64,000 nt of DNA. It comes from Fischerella sp. PCC 9431. GTDB lineage: Bacteria > Cyanobacteriota > Cyanobacteriia > Cyanobacteriales > Nostocaceae. Shown in pieces: positions 1 through 8,922 of the stretch. The notes under the pieces were generated by a model. That model saw only the letters and a program-made list of their open reading frames with translations. It did no database searches and had not been told where the DNA came from. The translations under genes were made by a program, and so were the position numbers. The stretch lies in contig NZ_KE650771.1 in the NCBI RefSeq assembly GCF_000447295.1, positions 877,151 to 941,150 on the forward strand, written 5' to 3'. The number at the start of each line of letters is the position of its first letter. Within the stretch, counting starts at the first letter, position 1.

Positions 1-801
1 TCTTTCATTCCCCCATCCAGATTTTTTCCTTATCTGACTTGGCAAGATATTGAAAATATGCCAGATAAGCAAAATGTTGTCATCATTCAACCGCTTGGTG
101 CAATTGAACAACACGGCTTACATTTACCATTAATTGTTGATTCTGCAATTAGTATAGCCGTTCTAGGTAAAGCATTATCTAAATTAGACGCCAATATTCC
201 AGCCTACGCTTTACCTAATATTTATTACGGCAAGTCAAATGAACATTGGCATTTTCCTGGCACAATTACCCTAAGTTCACAAACACTAATTTCTTTATTA
301 ATGGAAATTGGCGAGAGTATTTATCGGGCAGGTTTTCGCAAATTAGTATTGATGAATTCTCATGGTGGACAACCGCAAATTCTCGAACTAGTCGCCAGGG
401 ATTTACATATTAAATATGATGACTTTTGTATTTTCCCTCTCTTTACCTGGCGAGTACCAAACATAGCCAAAGAATTGCTGACACCCAAGGAACTAGAGTT
501 AGGAATTCACGCCGGAGATGCAGAAACTTCGTTGATGCTGGCTATTTTACCCGAACAAGTAAAAATGGCAAATGCAGTTACCGAGTATCCGCAAAATCTA
601 CCGACAGATAGCGTTTTGAGTATGGAAGGAAAGTTACCCTTTGCTTGGGGAACAAAAGACTTATCGCAAAGTGGTGTTATCGGAGATCCAAGCACAGCAA
701 CAAAAGCAAAAGGCGATCGCATCTGGGAATCATTAGCCGATGGTTGGGTACAAACTATCAAAGATATCTATAAATTTCAACAACCAAAAACAACGAATTA
801 A
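1..801 (+). CDS. Creatininase-family amidohydrolase, 5' end outside the window
   Basis: Metal-dependent amidohydrolase of the creatininase family; the substrate cannot be told from sequence. Visible family motifs are IEQHG with a following His, an Asp in IVDSAIS, NEHWHFPGT, NSHGG and HAGDAETS, which together supply the expected metal ligands. The frame is open to base 1: the codons before the first ATG (base 58) read SFIPPSRFFPYLTWQDIEN, and a 'LTW.DIE' lead-in is usual for this family. The true start therefore lies upstream and the gene is cut by the window edge. About 412 bases follow before the next gene, so no operon partner is visible downstream. Confidence 0.85.
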   Translation, partial: SFIPPSRFFPYLTWQDIENMPDKQNVVIIQPLGAIEQHGLHLPLIVDSAISIAVLGKALSKLDANIPAYALPNIYYGKSNEHWHFPGTITLSSQTLISLLMEIGESIYRAGFRKLVLMNSHGGQPQILELVARDLHIKYDDFCIFPLFTWRVPNIAKELLTPKELELGIHAGDAETSLMLAILPEQVKMANAVTEYPQNLPTDSVLSMEGKLPFAWGTKDLSQSGVIGDPSTATKAKGDRIWESLADGWVQTIKDIYKFQQPKTTN

Positions 802-1213
802 TTCACGAACACTCCGCATTCCTCTGACTTGAAAATGGGTGTAGGGGTGTAAGGCTTCCGCCGTGAGCGTCAGCCGAACGAGTTTAGGGGTGTGGGAAAA
901 AACTTTTTTTATACTTGGCGATGAAACTTGTTAATACTGCGTTGAAAAACTATTATTTTTGGCAAACTGTGTACCAAAATACAAAAAAATCAAAGTATAA
1001 ATGATCCATATTTCCAAGCAGATACAAAGGATTAGTTAAGATTAATCTTTGTTTACAAAATAAATGCCGCAAAATAGCACTTTCTAGCTTTATTGAGTTT
1101 CAAAATCAATAAAGTTAGTTAAATTTTTTGCATTAAAACTAGGTTAAGATTAAAATAAAGATTACAATTGTGAATCCTAAGTGAAGTAGTTTTTCTCACA
1201 ACCGAATGAAGAA
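802..1213. other. Intergenic region without a gene
   Basis: No convincing ORF. Bases about 836-900 hold a GC-richer dispersed-repeat-like stretch (gtgtaaggcttccgccgtga...). The rest is AT-rich and presumably holds the promoter of the downstream ATPase gene, but I cannot place -35/-10 boxes with confidence. Confidence 0.5.
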
Positions 1214-4200
1214 ATGAACAATCACTGCAACATCTCCCGTCGCAGTCGGGATGCTTTTGTGCGTGCATTGCATACTGCTGTGGAGGGGAGGGCTAGGTAT
1301 AAGATCAATGGGTTGCAAGGCTCACAAGCTTTCAAGAAATACCTAGAGTTGAAGTTGTCAGAGGTGCAGGGTATTACACAAGTGAGTGCTAATCCCTCTA
1401 CTGGCAATGTTCTGGTACTCTACCAACCAGGACATAGTGTTCTAGCGCTTGCTGCACAGATTGAACGCTTAGTTATAGAGTATGCCAAACAAACTCAGCA
1501 CTCTATAGTTGGGGCAAGCAAAAAAATCAACCTACCTCAGAAAAAGGCGAAAAAATTATCCGCAAGCAACAAAAAATCTCATAAGCTGACAGCTAATACT
1601 CATCAACAAGAAATAGCTACTTGGCATCTCAAAGAAACTGATACAGTTATTACGGAGTTAAAAACTTCCCCAGAATCAGGATTAACAGCCAAGAAAGCAC
1701 AACAAAAGCTGAAAAAATACGGTCCCAATGCTTTACCGGAAGCCGATCCCCGCTCCGGGTTAAGTATGTTTATTGACCAGTTTAAATCTTTACCTGTGGG
1801 ACTGTTAGCTGTAGCGGCTGGTGTTTCAGTTGCTACTGGAGGCTTGGTTGATGCTGTGGTAATTATGGGAGTTGTTGTTATTAATGCTGCCATTGGTTAC
1901 GCCACAGAAAGTAATTCCGAAAAAGTAATTCGTTCTCTGAAGAATCTAGTTAATCCGACGGCGTTTGTACTTCGCGATCGCAATATTGTAGAAATTAGCG
2001 CTCAAGAAATCGTTATTGGGGATATTCTGATTCTCAAACCCGGTAGTTATGTCCCAGCAGATGCGAGACTCTTAGAAGCTCGTCGCCTCAGTATAGATGA
2101 GTCGGCACTGACTGGCGAGAGTATGCCCGTGAGCAAATCGGCTCAGACTCTAGTTGGTGAAAATATTGCCTTGGGCGATCGCACCAACATGGTTTACATG
2201 GGAACCCTAGTTACTGGTGGACAAGGAACGGCGGTAGTAGTTGCCACTGGTAAGTATACCGAGATGGGCAATATCCAAATGATGGTGAGTGAAGCCACCT
2301 TGCCCGAAACACCGATGGAGAAACAGCTAGACAAAGCTGGAAGTCAGCTAGTTATGGTATCGGGCGCAGTTTGTGCCTTATTCTTTGGAATTGGTATCCT
2401 GCGTGGTAACACCCTGCTGCAAATGCTCAAATCATCTATTTCTCTCGCAGTCGCAGCAGTTCCCGAAGGTTTACCCACAGTCGCAACTACAACCCTGGCT
2501 TTGGGGATCGCTAACATGAGGAAACATAACGTCCTCATTCGGCGTTTAGATGCGGTAGAAACTCTTGGTTCCGTCCAGACAATCTGCATGGATAAAACCG
2601 GAACAATCACCGCCAATCGCATGACAGTTGTAGAACTGTGTACAGATAACAAGTGTATCCAAGCATCTGCTGATCAATTGCTTTTCGGTAACGAAACAGT
2701 TAATCCTTATGAAAACGAACAGCTCTTAAAGCTGATTCACGTCTTAACGCTGTGCAACGAAAGCGAAGTTGAAAAAGAAGGCGATGAGTACACCGTCAGA
2801 GGTTCGGCGACTGAAAATGCTCTGATTGACGTAGCGATGAAAGGAGGAGTGAATGTCCTCAGTCTGCGAGCAAGTTATCCGCGACTGAAGATCAATCACC
2901 GTTCCCAAGAACGCAATTACATGGCGACACTCCACGCTACCCCAGACGAACAGCAAAAGCTGATTGCAGTTAAAGGTAGTCCGTCGGAAGTTTTGAGTTT
3001 GTGCAGTTGGCAAATCAAGAACGGCGAGAAAGTTCCCCTCACCGAAGCAGACAAACAAGTCATTGAAAACGACAACGATGATATGGCTGGTAAGGCGCTG
3101 CGGGTCTTAGGAGTTGCTTACCTGCTTTGTAAGGACGCGGAGATTGAAAGACGCGGTGACGCTGAGAGTGAAAATATCCTCGCCGCGTCTCCCCATCCCT
3201 GTGTCCCCGTGTCCTCTTCCGACGTGTCCTTTGAAAATATTCACCACGGAGACAATCTGATCTGGCTAGGATTAGTCGGCATGATCGATCCGATCAGAAA
3301 TGGTGTCCAAGGATTGATGGGAGATTTCCATCAAGCGGGGATCGATACAGTAATGATAACTGGCGATCAAAGCCCAACAGCTTACGCCATTGGTAAAGAA
3401 CTGAATCTCAGCAAAGGCGAACAACTGCAAATTCTCGACTCCACCCATCTGAACAACCTCGAACCAGAGGTAATGAAAGGATTGTGCGATCGCGTCCATG
3501 TTTTTGCCAGAATTAGCCCTGCCAATAAATTGCAAGTTGTGCAAGCATTGCAAAGTAGCGGTAAAGTCGTGGCAATGACAGGCGATGGTATTAATGACGC
3601 CCCAGCCTTGAAAGCGGCTGACGTCGGGATTGCGATGGGACATACTGGAACAGATGTTGCTCGTGAAGTTGCAGACGTCATCCTGGAAGACGATAATCTG
3701 GAAACGATGATTATTGCTGTCAGCCACGGACGCACAATCTACAACAACATCCGCAAATCTGTCCATTACTTGCTGTCTACCAACGCCAGCGAAATTATGG
3801 TGATGTTAGCAGCAACTACAGCTGGTATCGGTCATCCCCTGACAGCCATACAACTATTGTGGGTGAACTTGGTATCAGACATCTTCCCAGCTTTAGCCTT
3901 GGCAATGGAAGCACCAGAACCAGATGTGTTGCTCACACCACCCCGTGATCCCAACGAGCCAATAATTAGAAATGCAGACTTTGGTAGAATCCTGCTAGAA
4001 TCAGCAGCATTGTCTGCCAGCACCTTAGCAGCCTATTGGTATGGAATCAGCCGTTACGGTTTCGGCGCACAAGCCAGCACCATCGGCTTTATGAGTTTGA
4101 CAATCGCTCAACTGTTGCATACTTATACCTGTCGTTCCCAGACTCACACAATCTTCAGCAAGCAAAAACTACCGCCGAACAAATACTTGAATATAGCGAT

Positions 4201-4492
4201 CGGTGGTTCTTTAGCTCTCCAGATTGTAGCTGCGATCGTGCCTGGACTCAAAGGTCTGCTGCAAATCTCGCCGATTAATCTTATTGATACTGCGGTGATC
4301 GGTAGTAGTGCGGTATTGCCATTCCTGTTTAATGAGGGTAGAAAGGAGATAGCAACTAGATATTTGCGAGGAGATCAAAACTCTCCACGTCTACTTCCTG
4401 GTGTTAAAGATGACTCTGCTGCCAAACCAAAATTGGAAGCAGCAGAACAACAAGAAGTAGAGTTACAAACTGTTGCTGTTGTTGTATCTTGA
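1214..4492 (+). CDS. P-type (P2, Ca2+-ATPase-like) cation-transporting ATPase with HMA-like N-terminal extension
   Basis: Membrane cation pump, 1092 aa. Residues about 1-95 form an HMA-like fold without a CxxC metal site, followed by a Lys-rich linker. A cation-ATPase N-terminal domain follows from about residue 135 (WHLKETDTVI). Core motifs are intact: TGES at 300-303 (A domain), PEGLP at 417-421 in TM4 as in SERCA-type pumps, phosphorylated Asp460 in DKTGT, and GDGINDAP at 790. The C-terminal half has several more TM helices. ATG 1214 is chosen because the ATG at 1205 meets a stop within three codons. Residues about 641-672 look like an in-frame insertion of repeat-derived DNA between the N and P domains. 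PEGLP argues for Ca2+/Mn2+-like cations rather than Cu+/Zn2+, but specificity is inferred only. Confidence 0.9.
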   Translation: MNNHCNISRRSRDAFVRALHTAVEGRARYKINGLQGSQAFKKYLELKLSEVQGITQVSANPSTGNVLVLYQPGHSVLALAAQIERLVIEYAKQTQHSIVGASKKINLPQKKAKKLSASNKKSHKLTANTHQQEIATWHLKETDTVITELKTSPESGLTAKKAQQKLKKYGPNALPEADPRSGLSMFIDQFKSLPVGLLAVAAGVSVATGGLVDAVVIMGVVVINAAIGYATESNSEKVIRSLKNLVNPTAFVLRDRNIVEISAQEIVIGDILILKPGSYVPADARLLEARRLSIDESALTGESMPVSKSAQTLVGENIALGDRTNMVYMGTLVTGGQGTAVVVATGKYTEMGNIQMMVSEATLPETPMEKQLDKAGSQLVMVSGAVCALFFGIGILRGNTLLQMLKSSISLAVAAVPEGLPTVATTTLALGIANMRKHNVLIRRLDAVETLGSVQTICMDKTGTITANRMTVVELCTDNKCIQASADQLLFGNETVNPYENEQLLKLIHVLTLCNESEVEKEGDEYTVRGSATENALIDVAMKGGVNVLSLRASYPRLKINHRSQERNYMATLHATPDEQQKLIAVKGSPSEVLSLCSWQIKNGEKVPLTEADKQVIENDNDDMAGKALRVLGVAYLLCKDAEIERRGDAESENILAASPHPCVPVSSSDVSFENIHHGDNLIWLGLVGMIDPIRNGVQGLMGDFHQAGIDTVMITGDQSPTAYAIGKELNLSKGEQLQILDSTHLNNLEPEVMKGLCDRVHVFARISPANKLQVVQALQSSGKVVAMTGDGINDAPALKAADVGIAMGHTGTDVAREVADVILEDDNLETMIIAVSHGRTIYNNIRKSVHYLLSTNASEIMVMLAATTAGIGHPLTAIQLLWVNLVSDIFPALALAMEAPEPDVLLTPPRDPNEPIIRNADFGRILLESAALSASTLAAYWYGISRYGFGAQASTIGFMSLTIAQLLHTYTCRSQTHTIFSKQKLPPNKYLNIAIGGSLALQIVAAIVPGLKGLLQISPINLIDTAVIGSSAVLPFLFNEGRKEIATRYLRGDQNSPRLLPGVKDDSAAKPKLEAAEQQEVELQTVAVVVS

Positions 4493-4518
4493 TTAGGGTC
4501 ATAAATGACATATTTAGT

Positions 4519-4549
4519 AGAGGTACGGTCATCGCGTACCTCTATTTTT
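4519..4549 (+). terminator. Intrinsic terminator of the ATPase gene
   Basis: Perfect 9-bp stem AGAGGTACG/CGTACCTCT with a 7-nt loop, followed by ATTTTTA, starting 27 bases after the ATPase stop codon. Confidence 0.8.
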
Positions 4550-4581
4550 AATAACTTCAAAAAATTTTTGGGAAATATTCA

Positions 4582-4744
4582 GAATATCAAATGCGATAAA
4601 TTATTTAGAATATCAAATGCGATAAATCATTTAGAACATCAGACGCGATAAATCATTTAGAATATTAGACGCGATAAATTATTTAGAACATCAGACGCGA
4701 TAAATCATTTAGAACATCAGACGCGATAAATCGCGTCTCTACAA
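4582..4744. repeat. Six tandem 26-bp repeats ending in a palindromic dispersed repeat
   Basis: Units begin at 4582, 4608, 4634, 4660, 4686 and 4712. The consensus is close to gaacatcagacgcgataaat plus catttA. The last unit runs into gacgcgataaatcgcgtctctacaag, half of the palindrome seen complete at 58688-58717. The array lies between the ATPase terminator and the metK-like gene. Confidence 0.85.
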
Positions 4745-4863
4745 GATTTATTTGTCGCGTTTTTTTCAAAATGGGATTACAATTTTTGGATATTTGTGTT
4801 CCGTGAACGAAAATATCTCTGGCTAAGGGGGAATTAATTAAATTATCAAAATAAATTAAAGAT

Positions 4864-6066
4864 ATGAAAAAAGATTTCATGTTTAGTTCTGAATCGGTCA
4901 CGGAGGGACACCCGGATAAACTTTGTGATCAAATTAGTGATGCAATTGTTGATAAGTTCTTGCAAAAAGATCCTTATTCCCATGTGATTGCAGAATGTGC
5001 GGTAGCAACGGCGCTGGTATTTATTGCTGCGAGATTTGAATCGGATGCAGTTGTAGATTTTACGAAAATTGCTCGCAAAGTAATTGAGCAGGTTGGTTAT
5101 GATGAACCTGACTTTAATGCCAAAACTTGCAGTATTGTCACTAGTGTGAAAGAATTGCAGTCTAATAACTATCGCTATTGGGATGCAAAGAAATTATCAG
5201 ACGATGAAATTGAGTTGATTCCGGCGACAGATCAGGTGACAGTATTTGGTTTTGCTTGTAATCAAACTCCTGCTTTGATTCCACTTCCGATCTGGTTGGC
5301 GCACCAATTAGCTAGGCGACTAACTACTGTACGACACGAGAAAATACTTCCTTACATTGCACCGGATGGTAAAACTCAAGTCGGAATTGAATATCGCGAT
5401 CGCAAACCCTATAGAATCCACAGTATCTCAATTCTGGCTAGTAAAAACTCTAATTCGATATCAAATATTGCTGAAGAAAAGACACTCCAGCAAGAAGTGA
5501 AAGAGATGATCATTGATCATGTCTTTGCCAAAGCCGAATTTCAGCCTGATGACAAGACGAGAATCTTTATTGATTTTGATCAACCTTTTGCTATTGGTGG
5601 CCCCTCTGTACATTCGGGGTTAACGGGGAGAAAGAATGCAATTGATACCTACGGAGAATATTCTCGCCACAGTGGTGCTGCGTTAAGTGGTAAAGATCCC
5701 ACCCGCATAGATAGAGTTGGTGCTTATGCTGCACGTTATGCGGCGAAAAATGTTGTCGCCGCAAATTTAGCTGAAGAATGTGAAGTGCAGCTAACTTATT
5801 CAATGGGATTGGCTAGACCTGTTAGCATTCAGGTAGAAACCTTTGGTACTGGCAAAATTTCCGATGCAGAAATTACGGCGCTTTTAGAAAAGAATTTTGA
5901 TTTTCGATTGGCGGGAATTATCAAGAAATTTAATTTACGGTTGTTGAGTGCGATCGCCAAAGGTGGATTTTATCGCAAACTAGCTGTCTATGGTCATGTT
6001 GGTAGGATGGATCTGGGAAATGTGCCGTGGGAAGAGACAGATATGGTTAAGGCTTTACTAAGATGA
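4864..6066 (+). CDS. metK: Divergent S-adenosylmethionine synthetase (MetK family)
   Basis: Methionine adenosyltransferase family, 400 aa, nearly the full usual length. It would make S-adenosylmethionine from ATP and methionine. Conserved elements visible: SESVTEGHPDK with the catalytic His and Asp, TDQ, PDGKTQVG, SGLTGRK (R256, K257), the P-loop-like SGKDP and the C-terminal PWEETD. It is clearly divergent. The Asp that binds methionine in the GD.GLTGRK motif (Asp238 of the E. coli enzyme) is His250 here (VHSGLTGRK). The canonical GGGAFSGKD is SGAALSGKD, and the N-terminal 'vvNTGLV' region reads AVATALVF. This suggests a second, specialised or weakly active paralogue beside a housekeeping metK elsewhere, which I cannot see. 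No SAM riboswitch is recognisable upstream. Confidence 0.85.
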   Translation: MKKDFMFSSESVTEGHPDKLCDQISDAIVDKFLQKDPYSHVIAECAVATALVFIAARFESDAVVDFTKIARKVIEQVGYDEPDFNAKTCSIVTSVKELQSNNYRYWDAKKLSDDEIELIPATDQVTVFGFACNQTPALIPLPIWLAHQLARRLTTVRHEKILPYIAPDGKTQVGIEYRDRKPYRIHSISILASKNSNSISNIAEEKTLQQEVKEMIIDHVFAKAEFQPDDKTRIFIDFDQPFAIGGPSVHSGLTGRKNAIDTYGEYSRHSGAALSGKDPTRIDRVGAYAARYAAKNVVAANLAEECEVQLTYSMGLARPVSIQVETFGTGKISDAEITALLEKNFDFRLAGIIKKFNLRLLSAIAKGGFYRKLAVYGHVGRMDLGNVPWEETDMVKALLR

Positions 6067-6240
6067 AATCGTTAATTATGTTGTGATCTTTGTGGTTAAC
6101 TGTACACAGTGTAGGTCGTTCACGCCGCAAAATCTCCCTGAGTCTCTGTGTCTACACTCACTCTGTATAAGAATTGTAGAGGTTAAATAGCAGAGATTTA
6201 CCTTACCACACGTTATTTTTCATGATGTTATAATTAGATT

Positions 6241-6313
6241 ATCGAGAATTATTTTCGGCTATGTGAATGAAATTTATATCTAAACAAACGCCTCTCCGAA
6301 TCTAAATCTCTAC
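6241..6313 (+). promoter_or_regulatory. Conserved rbp leader, copy 1
   Basis: Two blocks precede the first RRM gene: a 26-nt block at 6241-6266 (atcgagaattattttcggct...) and a 23-nt block at 6291-6313 (cctctccgaatctaaatctc...). The same blocks precede the second RRM gene at 7066-7091 (identical) and 7108-7130 (one mismatch). The sequence between the blocks is not conserved. Cyanobacterial cold-inducible rbp genes are known to be regulated through their 5' untranslated regions; that these boxes do this is inferred. Confidence 0.65.
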
Positions 6314-6336
6314 ATCTTTTGATTCAGGAGATTTTT

Positions 6337-6588
6337 ATGTCAATTTATGTTAGTAATCTATCTGATAAAGTTGAAGAAAATGACCTCAAAGTAATTTTTT
6401 CTGAATATGGATATGTTAAGAAAATTCAAGTATCTTTGAACCAAAAAACTGGTGACAAGAGAGGATTTGCGGTTATAGAAATGGCTACAAGCACTGAGGA
6501 AGTAGCAGCAATTCGAGCTTTGAGAGGAATTGATTTGATGGGAAATAGCCTCAAAGTTAATAGAGCCATGACTGAGTACAGCATTTGA
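6337..6588 (+). CDS. RNA-binding protein, single RRM (Rbp type)
   Basis: Small single-RRM protein, 83 aa from ATG 6337. RNP2 is IYVSNL at the N-terminus and RNP1 is RGFAVIEM near the middle. The start is set at 6337 because GGAG sits 6 nt upstream and the family begins MSIYV; an upstream in-frame start at 6319 would add six atypical residues. The C-terminus is short, without the glycine-rich tail of some Rbp proteins. Proteins of this family bind single-stranded RNA and are often cold-induced. A close paralogue with the same leader lies at 7162-7431. Confidence 0.9.
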   Translation: MSIYVSNLSDKVEENDLKVIFSEYGYVKKIQVSLNQKTGDKRGFAVIEMATSTEEVAAIRALRGIDLMGNSLKVNRAMTEYSI

Positions 6589-6789
6589 GAAATATATGTG
6601 GAGTGATTAGAGTATTGATTATTTTTAAAATCATTTGCTCTAGTTAATTAAATAAAATTTTTGTCAATCAGTTATCTAGAGATTTCAAGAAATTTTTAAG
6701 TATCAAGAATAACTGCTAAAGAATTACAAATTACTATTATCATCGATGGTGAAATATTCATCTTATTTCATCAAAATTTAGGATTGAAA

Positions 6790-6972
6790 ATGCAAATTTT
6801 ATTCAATAGTTTGAGTCAAGCGAATACAGCCACATATACCTGGAAATCTATGCAGGGTAAGCATACTTGTCCTTGCTGTTCATATGCTCTACTCTGTCAT
6901 ATACGTTTAGGAGGTATTTACTGGCGTTGTGGTCATTGTTATCAAGAAATGCCAGCTTATAGCGTAGGATAA
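6790..6972 (+). CDS. Small zinc-ribbon-like protein
   Basis: 60-aa protein with CPCC (near residue 28) and CGHC (near residue 49), a four-cysteine knuckle arrangement that probably binds zinc. Function unknown. ATG 6790 is preferred to the in-frame TTG at 6784. It lies between two RRM genes on the same strand, so it may share stress regulation with them, but no shared leader box is seen in front of it. Confidence 0.6.
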   Translation: MQILFNSLSQANTATYTWKSMQGKHTCPCCSYALLCHIRLGGIYWRCGHCYQEMPAYSVG

Positions 6973-7065
6973 ATGAGATCTACATTCGTGTGTTTGTGGA
7001 ATAGCTAAAAGGATTAATGTAGAATCTCAGAGGCGTAAATCAATATTCTATGTTAGGGTTAAAGC

Positions 7066-7130
7066 ATCGAGAATTATTTTCGGCTATGTGATCGACCACA
7101 ATTAGCACCTCTCCGGATCTAAATCTCTAC
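7066..7130 (+). promoter_or_regulatory. Conserved rbp leader, copy 2
   Basis: Bases 7066-7091 repeat 6241-6266 exactly. Bases 7108-7130 repeat 6291-6313 with one change (ccga to ccgg). The spacing between the two blocks is 16 nt here and 24 nt in copy 1. They end about 31 nt before ATG 7162. Confidence 0.65.
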
Positions 7131-7161
7131 ACCCTATTAGATATTGGAGATTCTTATTCTT

Positions 7162-7431
7162 ATGTCAATCTATGTCGGTAATCTCTCTGAAGAGGTTCAG
7201 GAAGATGACCTCAAACAGATATTTTCAGAATATGGCTCTGTAATTAAAGTTCGTTTGCCTAAATGTCGGCAAAGTGGTGAAAGGAGAGGATTTGCTTTTA
7301 TAGAAATGAAAACAGACGCCGAAGAAGCAGCAGCAATTTACTCACTCTTAGACACTGAATTTATGGGTCGTAATCTCAGAGTTAATAAAGCGATTACGAA
7401 GGTAGATAAAAGATCATCGTCTCATGTATAA
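7162..7431 (+). CDS. RNA-binding protein, single RRM (Rbp type), second copy
   Basis: 89-aa single RRM protein, paralogue of the one at 6337-6588. RNP2 is IYVGNL and RNP1 is RGFAFIEM, closer to the RRM consensus than the first copy. ATG 7162 gives the family start MSIYVGNL; an in-frame ATG at 7144 would add six residues and lies before the GGAG at 7146-7149. The C-terminal tail KVDKRSSSHV is basic and serine-rich. The duplicated leader suggests recent tandem duplication of promoter, leader and gene. Confidence 0.9.
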   Translation: MSIYVGNLSEEVQEDDLKQIFSEYGSVIKVRLPKCRQSGERRGFAFIEMKTDAEEAAAIYSLLDTEFMGRNLRVNKAITKVDKRSSSHV

Positions 7432-7591
7432 GCTATTTATTGCATGAGAAAAATTTGATATTTAGTTCAGATGAGTATATTTATTTGTTGCTGATAAATT
7501 TTACTCTTGTGATCTGATGGTTTAATTTCTAAACCCAATTAATGACAAATTGTACTGAATTTCAGTACTTATATACTCTCGTGAGGTTTAA

Positions 7592-7849
7592 ATGAATTTT
7601 GAAATGCCTCTAGTTGTCTCACCTAGCTTTGCTCGTTTTGTCGCTTTAGAAGTGGAGCCAAATTCATTAAGGAAAAAAGACATAATTAAATGTCTGAAAG
7701 CTTTGGGAATCAAAAATCCAGAGCTTTCAAACCTTAAATGGAAAGAAGAATTGTGGAGTTTATTACAAACAACCGCAAACTTAATGCCTACGTCTCTAGT
7801 TAAGCCTGCAATCTTTAAATACAAATTGCAAGCTCATGACAGTAATTGA
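7592..7849 (+). CDS. Hypothetical small protein
   Basis: 85 aa, no family recognised. GAGG lies about 7 nt before the ATG. The sequence is mixed helical with Lys-rich stretches (NSLRKKDIIKCLKALGIK) and no signal peptide or membrane segment. It follows the RRM cluster on the same strand. Acceptable composition and a ribosome-binding site make it a probable gene; function unknown. Confidence 0.5.
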   Translation: MNFEMPLVVSPSFARFVALEVEPNSLRKKDIIKCLKALGIKNPELSNLKWKEELWSLLQTTANLMPTSLVKPAIFKYKLQAHDSN

Positions 7850-8043
7850 ATTTTCTCAATAACTGCTTAAGTGTTCTCAATAAAGTAATTATGCTTGCGG
7901 AGCAATTTTAATTTATCACTCAACTATCTAATCCGTTTATATTGGCTATTAGTCACATAAGTTAGCGTATCTTACTTATCAATATAAGTAGCCCAATATG
8001 AAGATTTACACTCCGCATTTGCTTTAGAAAAAATGGTGAACTT

Positions 8044-8232
8044 GTGGCAACAGTAAATTATAAATTAACAGGAAAATATCTCCCACCTCAAATATGTATT
8101 TTAGGAATATGTTTTGTTCCTGGAGTAACTGAAGTTAGCAGCGAACAGTTAACTGAAATACGGAAATTTATTAAGAGTGATCGTTTGCTTCAGCATTATT
8201 TGGAGCAAAAAATATTGATTATCCAAGAGTGA
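8044..8232 (+). CDS. Hypothetical small protein, GTG start
   Basis: 62 aa beginning MATVNYKLTGKYLPPQ with a GTG start. The N-terminal half is beta-like with two Cys and two Pro; the C-terminal half is helical (SEQLTEIRKFIKSD). No clear ribosome-binding site and no family recognised. Real coding is plausible but unproven. Confidence 0.4.
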   Translation: MATVNYKLTGKYLPPQICILGICFVPGVTEVSSEQLTEIRKFIKSDRLLQHYLEQKILIIQE

Positions 8233-8383
8233 ATTTCTCATCTATTAAACTTGCTTCGCTTGAGCCTAAACTGTTGCCGACCATACCACAAGGATATGGC
8301 GCAAGGGAAAAATCACTACTAGGAACGGTGGTCTTAGTAATCGATGAAATTAAACCTAAATAAAAATTGAGGCTTGCTTGCTC

Positions 8384-8587
8384 ATGAGTTTTAAATACAA
8401 ATGGAAAAATGGCTCTGTTCCTTCCCGTGATAAGGCAGCAAGCAGCAAGTATCTACTAGAAGAAGGGCAGTTCACCAACCAAAAAGACCGAAACCTAGCA
8501 GAACAAGAAGCTCGCAAACACTTGGGTGTACCAACGCGAATTCCAGACGACGATCGCTCTATACTAGGGTATTCCCAAGACTGGTAA
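8384..8587 (+). CDS. Hypothetical small hydrophilic protein
   Basis: 67 aa from ATG 8384 (an in-frame TTG at 8378 would add two residues). Charged protein, Lys- and Asp-rich, with the segment DRNLAEQEARKHLGVP; no membrane or signal segment. Function unknown. The sequence has normal protein-like composition and stands alone on the plus strand. Confidence 0.5.
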   Translation: MSFKYKWKNGSVPSRDKAASSKYLLEEGQFTNQKDRNLAEQEARKHLGVPTRIPDDDRSILGYSQDW

Positions 8588-8922
8588 CAATCACATAGCT
8601 AAATCGCTTCTCGAGAATGAGAGGACTTATGTTAGTCACACCACTGAACTTTTTATATATACAGATAAGGCAAGTGGTGGGACTAGATTTTTGTGTTGCG
8701 ATCGCCCAGCCATAAGTAATCTTCGCAAATACAACTTAGAAGCATAGATAGATTACTAGATATGGCAGAAAGGCACTTACTAAAAGTTTTACCTCGGCAG
8801 CCACCTTTCATGCACAAAAACCAACATAACTATGAACCTACTAATAATGACATATGATGGAGATCAATTTAAGTCTATTAATTGCACTTCTCAAATTCAT
8901 GTAACGTAGCGATCGCATTCGG
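8588..8922. other. Intergenic region without a gene
   Basis: AT-rich, only short chance reading frames. It contains one HIP1-type gcgatcgc near 8699. It presumably holds the promoter of the aminotransferase gene. Confidence 0.5.

Noticed and set aside
3272-3766. 164-codon minus-strand frame inside the ATPase gene
   Set aside because: Shadow of the strongly conserved ATPase core on the opposite strand; composition is unlike a real protein.
4745-4863. SAM riboswitch before the metK-like gene
   Set aside because: No conserved SAM-I/SAM-II type pairing or core motif could be found; the leader is short and AT-rich.
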